Assembly (NCBI GenBank): GCA_937978655.1
Contig: CALJUX010000061.1
Coordinates: 1-43,080 of the forward strand
From: an uncultured Chromatiaceae bacterium
GTDB taxonomy: Bacteria > Pseudomonadota > Gammaproteobacteria > Enterobacterales > Alteromonadaceae
Direction: 5' to 3'
DNA length: 43,080 bases
A program made the translations under genes and the position numbers. Under the pieces are notes generated by a model that searched no databases, was not told where the DNA came from, and worked only from the letters and a program-made list of their open reading frames with translations. This document shows, piece after piece, positions 39,820 to 43,080 of this stretch. Within the stretch, counting starts at the first letter, position 1. Each line of letters starts with the position of its first letter.

Positions 39820-40491
39820 TTACTCTGACCAGTACCAGCTGGTCACGTTGTACCGATAGCGCTGCGCTGCGGCGGCGGTTAAGGCATTCACCCAATGCTC
39901 AGCGCCGGGCGAAGCGGGGTCGAATAAGACACAGCGGTTGAACAGCGGGGTTATCTGCAGTGGTTGTGATGCATTGCCCTGAAACACCAGTTCACCACCG
40001 AAGTCTTCCTGCCAGTTTTCATTTAAATACAATAGCATACAAATTTCGCGCCCGGGCGAATCATCAGCATGCTGGTTGATAAAATCAGCACTGCCAAGCC
40101 GGAAGTAATTGGTATTAATGGCGGGTTCGGCGACATTCTGGTCGGTCAGTTGCACAGAGAAAATCCGCGACAACAAAGCCATAAATTCTGCACTGCGCAG
40201 AAACTGTAAAAACTCCAGTGCGATGCCAGGCTGACGCGGCCACAGATCGCGTTGGACAAAGCGTTGTGCTGTTGGCGTTTTTTGCCAGGTTGCGGCGTTG
40301 ACATACAAAGCCGCATAAGTGTGCTGCTGGCTTTGCCAGCGCTGCTCCTGTTGCAGAATACGGCAGACCTGCGCCAGCAGGTCTGGTTGAAACAACTGGT
40401 CTATCACCAGATGGCTGGGGCTGGTGTTTAACAGCGACTTGCGCCACGTTGCGATTGCGCCTTTGCTGATTTGTGCATCATTCAGCCACAT
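39820..40491 (-). CDS. 2-oxoglutarate/Fe(II)-dependent oxygenase (prolyl-hydroxylase type)
   Basis: The 223-residue protein has the metal triad His141 and Asp143 (INQHADDSPG) and His199 (PGAEHWVNA), and Arg211 (QRYRYNVTSW), which would bind 2-oxoglutarate; MLLYLNENW and FGGELVF are typical of the 2OG-FeII_Oxy/PKHD branch. The substrate is unknown. It may be linked to the cupin, DUF6445 and halogenase genes, which are also oxidative modifiers, but it is on the opposite strand. The start is uncertain (weak GAGTG site). No signal peptide. Confidence 0.8.
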   Translation of the reverse strand: MWLNDAQISKGAIATWRKSLLNTSPSHLVIDQLFQPDLLAQVCRILQQEQRWQSQQHTYAALYVNAATWQKTPTAQRFVQRDLWPRQPGIALEFLQFLRSAEFMALLSRIFSVQLTDQNVAEPAINTNYFRLGSADFINQHADDSPGREICMLLYLNENWQEDFGGELVFQGNASQPLQITPLFNRCVLFDPASPGAEHWVNALTAAAAQRYRYNVTSWYWSE

Positions 40492-40588
40492 TACACTCTA
40501 CTCACCCGTTGGTCCGGCGCTGCCGAAAATGCGGATCATACCTTATTTTACCGCCGGATTTTGCCACGAGGTGTGGCGAGAGACATAA

Positions 40589-40613
40589 AGCCCCGGCATG
40601 AGCCTGCCGGGGC
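40589..40613 (-). terminator. Hairpin after the SASA esterase gene
   Basis: Read on the minus strand, GCCCCGGCA pairs with TGCCGGGGC and is followed by TTTATG. The T-tract is short, so efficiency is uncertain. Confidence 0.6.
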
Positions 40614-40619
40614 AGTTGG

Positions 40620-42536
40620 CTACTCCAGCGTCAGACTGAACGGTGAGGCGGGCAGACCGGCGCTGTTATACAGCACGGCGTCCGGGTTATCGGCATGGCC
40701 GTAATGCAGCTGCACCGGCGCAGCGACAGCCGGATGTGACAGCCAGATTTTATCATCGCGCAGCGTCACGTCGGCCCAGTGGAAAATGCCGTCTGCCCCG
40801 GCGATGGCAAAGGCGTGGCCGGGTTTCAGTTGCAGGCCCTGTGCGATATGGTCAAAACTCAGTACCAGCTGTGCGCCCTGGCGCTCGGCACTTCGCAGTT
40901 CCGGCCCGCGGTATACCACGGCTTCACCATACACCAGCGCGCGGGCGGCCAGCGCCAGCCGGCTGCCGAGCGTGCGTTTGTCGACCGGGTGAATGTCGTT
41001 CCACTCGCCGGTGTCAATCGCCACCACCATCGCAGTGTTGGGTTCAGATAATACGGCGGCCTGGGCTTCGCGTAAGCCCGCCCAGCTGCTTGGCTGCGGA
41101 CTGGTTTGTTTCGGCAGATAATTGGCCAGCTGCACATACAAAAACGGTAAGTCCGGCTGCTGCCACTGCGCGCGCCACTGGCGGATCATGGCGCGAAAAC
41201 GTTCGGCGTATAGTGGGTAAGCGCCGACGTTGGATTCACCCTGATACCACAGCACCGCTTTGACGGGCAGGTGCTGCAACGGCGCAATCATTGCGTTATA
41301 AAGGCCCGCGGGTTTCCAGCGTACGACGGTATCCGCCGGTAAAGGTGGCGCGGCGGCCGAGGTTTGCATTTTCCAGCTGCCACTTAGCGGCAGTTGCTGC
41401 GCATCGGTACCGAGCCAATAAGGTTTGTCCGGGATTAAACCACTGCGGTTAGATGCACCGTTCATCGCGGTGACACGCACGGCAATCAGGTTGTCACCGG
41501 CTTTTAACAGCCCTTGTGGCAGCGGGTAACGGCGCGGCGGATACATATATGTCGTCTGACCAATTGGGCTGCCGTTGATATAAACCTCTTCGGCATCAAC
41601 AACAGAACCGAGCCGCAAAATTCGTGCATCGGCGGCCTGCGCGGCGGTTAATGTCAGTTTTTTCCGCAGCCACCAGACGCCGGTAAACTGATCGGCGCGA
41701 TAGCCCGGTACGGTGAAATCAGACCACTTGCTGTCATCCAGCGCCGGTGAAAACCAAGGCGTATCGCTGTGAAGGCCGATATCGTCTTTCTGCAGCCTGT
41801 TATGCCAGCGCAGATATTCGGCCTGATTCGCGGCTTCAACGCGGTGAATCAAAGCATCACTTTTGTACAGTTGCGCCAGCTGATACGCATCCGGAAATTG
41901 TCTGAGCGTGGCTTCATCCAGCCAGGATTCCACCGGCGAGCCGCCGAGCGCAGCGTTATAAATGCCAACAGGCACTTTGTTGTGCTGCTGTAAATCACGG
42001 GCAAAATAAAATGCCAGCGCCGAGAACTGCCGGATTGTCGCCGGGCTTGCCACCAGCCACTGACCTTCGCTGAGATCCTGGTGTGGTGCTTTAAAATCAT
42101 AACGCTGCGGCACATTAAACTGGCGGATCAGCGGGTAGCCGGCTTGTTCCAGGTCGGCCGGGTAGGCTTCTTCCAGTCGGGCCATCGTCATTTCCATGTT
42201 GGACTGGCCTGAAGCGACAAACACATCACCAAAATACAAGTCTTTGACCTGCAACTGATTTTGGCCCTGAAAAGTCAGCAGATGCGGCCCACCGGCCGGT
42301 TGTGGCGGTAACGTCAGCTGCCAGCGGCCATCGTTACCTGCGGTGACAGTTGCGGCGACCACGCCATTGAACGTGGCAGTCACTGATTCGCCAGGGGCGG
42401 CATAACCCCACAGCGGGATCTGCTGGTCACGCTGCAACACCAGATGGTCACTGATGAGTTTGGGCAGGCGGATATCCGCCTGCAGCGGGCTTGCCAGTAA
42501 TAGCGCCAGCAGGGCGGGAAAAAGCAGTTTTGGCAT
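40620..42536 (-). CDS. Secreted SASA-family (sialate O-acetylesterase-like) carbohydrate esterase
   Basis: The 638-residue protein has a signal peptide (1-20, ending PLQA), an N-terminal beta domain (LPKLISDHLVLQRDQQIPLWG), and a split SGNH-hydrolase domain: nucleophile Ser112 in VASGQSNMEM, a second block GESNVGAYP, and the His/Asp region EWNDIHPVDK. A galactose-binding-like jelly roll (about 270-385) is inserted in it. In plant-polymer loci such enzymes remove acetyl groups from hemicellulose or pectin (inference for this case). AAGGAAC precedes the ATG. It is adjacent to but not clearly part of the arabinan regulon; no operator match was seen upstream. Confidence 0.88.
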   Translation of the reverse strand: MPKLLFPALLALLLASPLQADIRLPKLISDHLVLQRDQQIPLWGYAAPGESVTATFNGVVAATVTAGNDGRWQLTLPPQPAGGPHLLTFQGQNQLQVKDLYFGDVFVASGQSNMEMTMARLEEAYPADLEQAGYPLIRQFNVPQRYDFKAPHQDLSEGQWLVASPATIRQFSALAFYFARDLQQHNKVPVGIYNAALGGSPVESWLDEATLRQFPDAYQLAQLYKSDALIHRVEAANQAEYLRWHNRLQKDDIGLHSDTPWFSPALDDSKWSDFTVPGYRADQFTGVWWLRKKLTLTAAQAADARILRLGSVVDAEEVYINGSPIGQTTYMYPPRRYPLPQGLLKAGDNLIAVRVTAMNGASNRSGLIPDKPYWLGTDAQQLPLSGSWKMQTSAAAPPLPADTVVRWKPAGLYNAMIAPLQHLPVKAVLWYQGESNVGAYPLYAERFRAMIRQWRAQWQQPDLPFLYVQLANYLPKQTSPQPSSWAGLREAQAAVLSEPNTAMVVAIDTGEWNDIHPVDKRTLGSRLALAARALVYGEAVVYRGPELRSAERQGAQLVLSFDHIAQGLQLKPGHAFAIAGADGIFHWADVTLRDDKIWLSHPAVAAPVQLHYGHADNPDAVLYNSAGLPASPFSLTLE

Positions 42537-42827
42537 CAGTCAGTTCCTTTGCAATCAAATGGTAAGGCCGATATTGCACCAGGCCGGGATCAGGGTAACA
42601 CGCTTGCAGGTGCCAGCAACGGAGTTGGCAGGAAAGGTCAGTGTCCGGCGAAATTTCGTAATGCAAAACAGCGAGATACCAGTGTGCCAGTGTGCGTCTG
42701 TGTTGACCGCAGCTTCGCGACGGGTATCAGGCAGTTAGCGGCAAAGTGCGGAGTTTTTGGACATCCATCTGAGAGAGATGGAGGAGAGTGCTGGCGGAGT
42801 TTTTGGACATCCAACTGGTACGGAGTT

Positions 42828-42897
42828 TTTGGACATCCAACTGGAGTGTCAGGACACGCAGAAAGAAACTCAACCTTCCACGATACGTAGTGGTAAG
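42828..42897 (+). repeat. 70-bp direct repeat, copy 1
   Basis: By eye 67 of 70 bases match 43011-43080, a distance of 183 bases. It covers a GGACATCCA box, GTGTCAGGACAC and ends CGATACGTAGTGGTAAG. The second copy ends exactly where the window does, so the true repeat may be longer. Confidence 0.85.
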
Positions 42898-43010
42898 TAG
42901 CTTGTTGATTTTCCATGTGTCTTCATGTGTGAGTGGACATCCCAGTGTGAGGGGAGACAACAGGTAGCCATCGTTGAGTGTCTGGACACCCAACTGAGTG
43001 CAAGGGAGTA

Positions 43011-43080
43011 TTTGGACATCCAACAGGAGTGTCAGGACACGCAGAAAGAAACTCAACCCTGCACGATACGTAGTGGTAAG
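43011..43080 (+). repeat. 70-bp direct repeat, copy 2 (cut by window edge)
   Basis: Matches 42828-42897 with three differences (CAACAGG for CAACTGG and two changes near CCCTGC). It suggests a tandem 183-base period of which only part is in view. Confidence 0.85.

Larger units (their letters stand above)
42537..43080. other. Repeat-rich non-coding right end
   Basis: No credible gene; the long minus-strand frames are built from repeat translation (LDVQKLRT repeated). The first 200 bases hold the promoter region of the esterase gene, with nothing distinctive. From about 42749 it is an array of GGACA boxes. Confidence 0.6.
42749..43080. repeat. Array of GGACAyCC boxes
   Basis: Eight boxes of the form GGACA[TC]CC or GGACACGC occur at about 42759, 42805, 42831, 42852, 42935, 42984, 43014 and 43035. 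Three share CGGAGTTTTTGGACATCCA in full. The first is followed by CCATCTGAGAGAGATGG, a hairpin. The array continues past the window edge. The core GGACACCCA also occurs in the cupin-gene repeat at 36 kb. Confidence 0.8.

Noticed and set aside
42727..43056. Minus-strand frames with repeated LDVQKLRT
   Set aside because: They are translations of the non-coding GGACA array; no ribosome site and no domain-like sequence.

Overview
The window is a carbohydrate-utilisation region from a Gram-negative gammaproteobacterium, most likely an Alteromonadales/Rheinheimera-type organism. This rests on two large TonB-dependent receptors of the Xanthomonas/Caulobacter type, E. coli-like araB/araD/araA products, PEP-CTERM surface proteins, and a SapC-cupin-halogenase neighbourhood. 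The genus is an inference. All protein-coding genes look intact except one lactonase remnant. I found no rRNA, tRNA, CRISPR, phage or IS transposase gene.

Region 1 (about 0.3-29 kb) is an arabinan/L-arabinose utilisation locus. Outside the cytoplasm it has a TonB-dependent receptor, a secreted endo-arabinanase of GH43, a multidomain secreted GH43 with two LamG domains, a GH43 with a ricin-like C-terminus, two more exported GH43 enzymes, an exported GH127 beta-L-arabinofuranosidase, a lipoprotein mutarotase and a PEP-CTERM protein. Import is by a GPH-type MFS symporter and an SSS sodium symporter. In the cytoplasm there is one GH43 lacking a signal peptide, then araB, araD and araA, a HAD sugar phosphatase and, divergently, transaldolase. 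A GntR/FCD regulator sits beside an SDR resembling D-xylose/L-arabinose 1-dehydrogenase. Nine AT-rich sites with the core TTGTAnTAyAATAT lie upstream of nearly every transcription unit here, which suggests a single regulon, probably run by this GntR protein.

Region 2 (about 29-31 kb) is a transition zone: a TauE/SafE-family permease that still carries the putative operator, a truncated SMP-30 lactonase, and an unrecognised protein.

Region 3 (about 31.4-39 kb) is a second uptake-and-modification module: TonB-dependent receptor, SapC-like protein, JmjC-like cupin, flavin-dependent halogenase and a DUF6445-like protein, mostly tightly spaced. Its substrate is unknown, and this is the least explained functional system in the window. 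The cupin gene contains six in-frame copies of an 18-base repeat (encoding LQDTHR) inserted between its conserved parts. The core of that repeat, GGACAyCCA, recurs in a non-coding array at the right end of the window.

Region 4 (39-43 kb) has a second PEP-CTERM protein with an EF-hand-like loop, a 2-oxoglutarate oxygenase, a secreted SASA-family acetylesterase, and a repeat-rich non-coding end that runs off the window.
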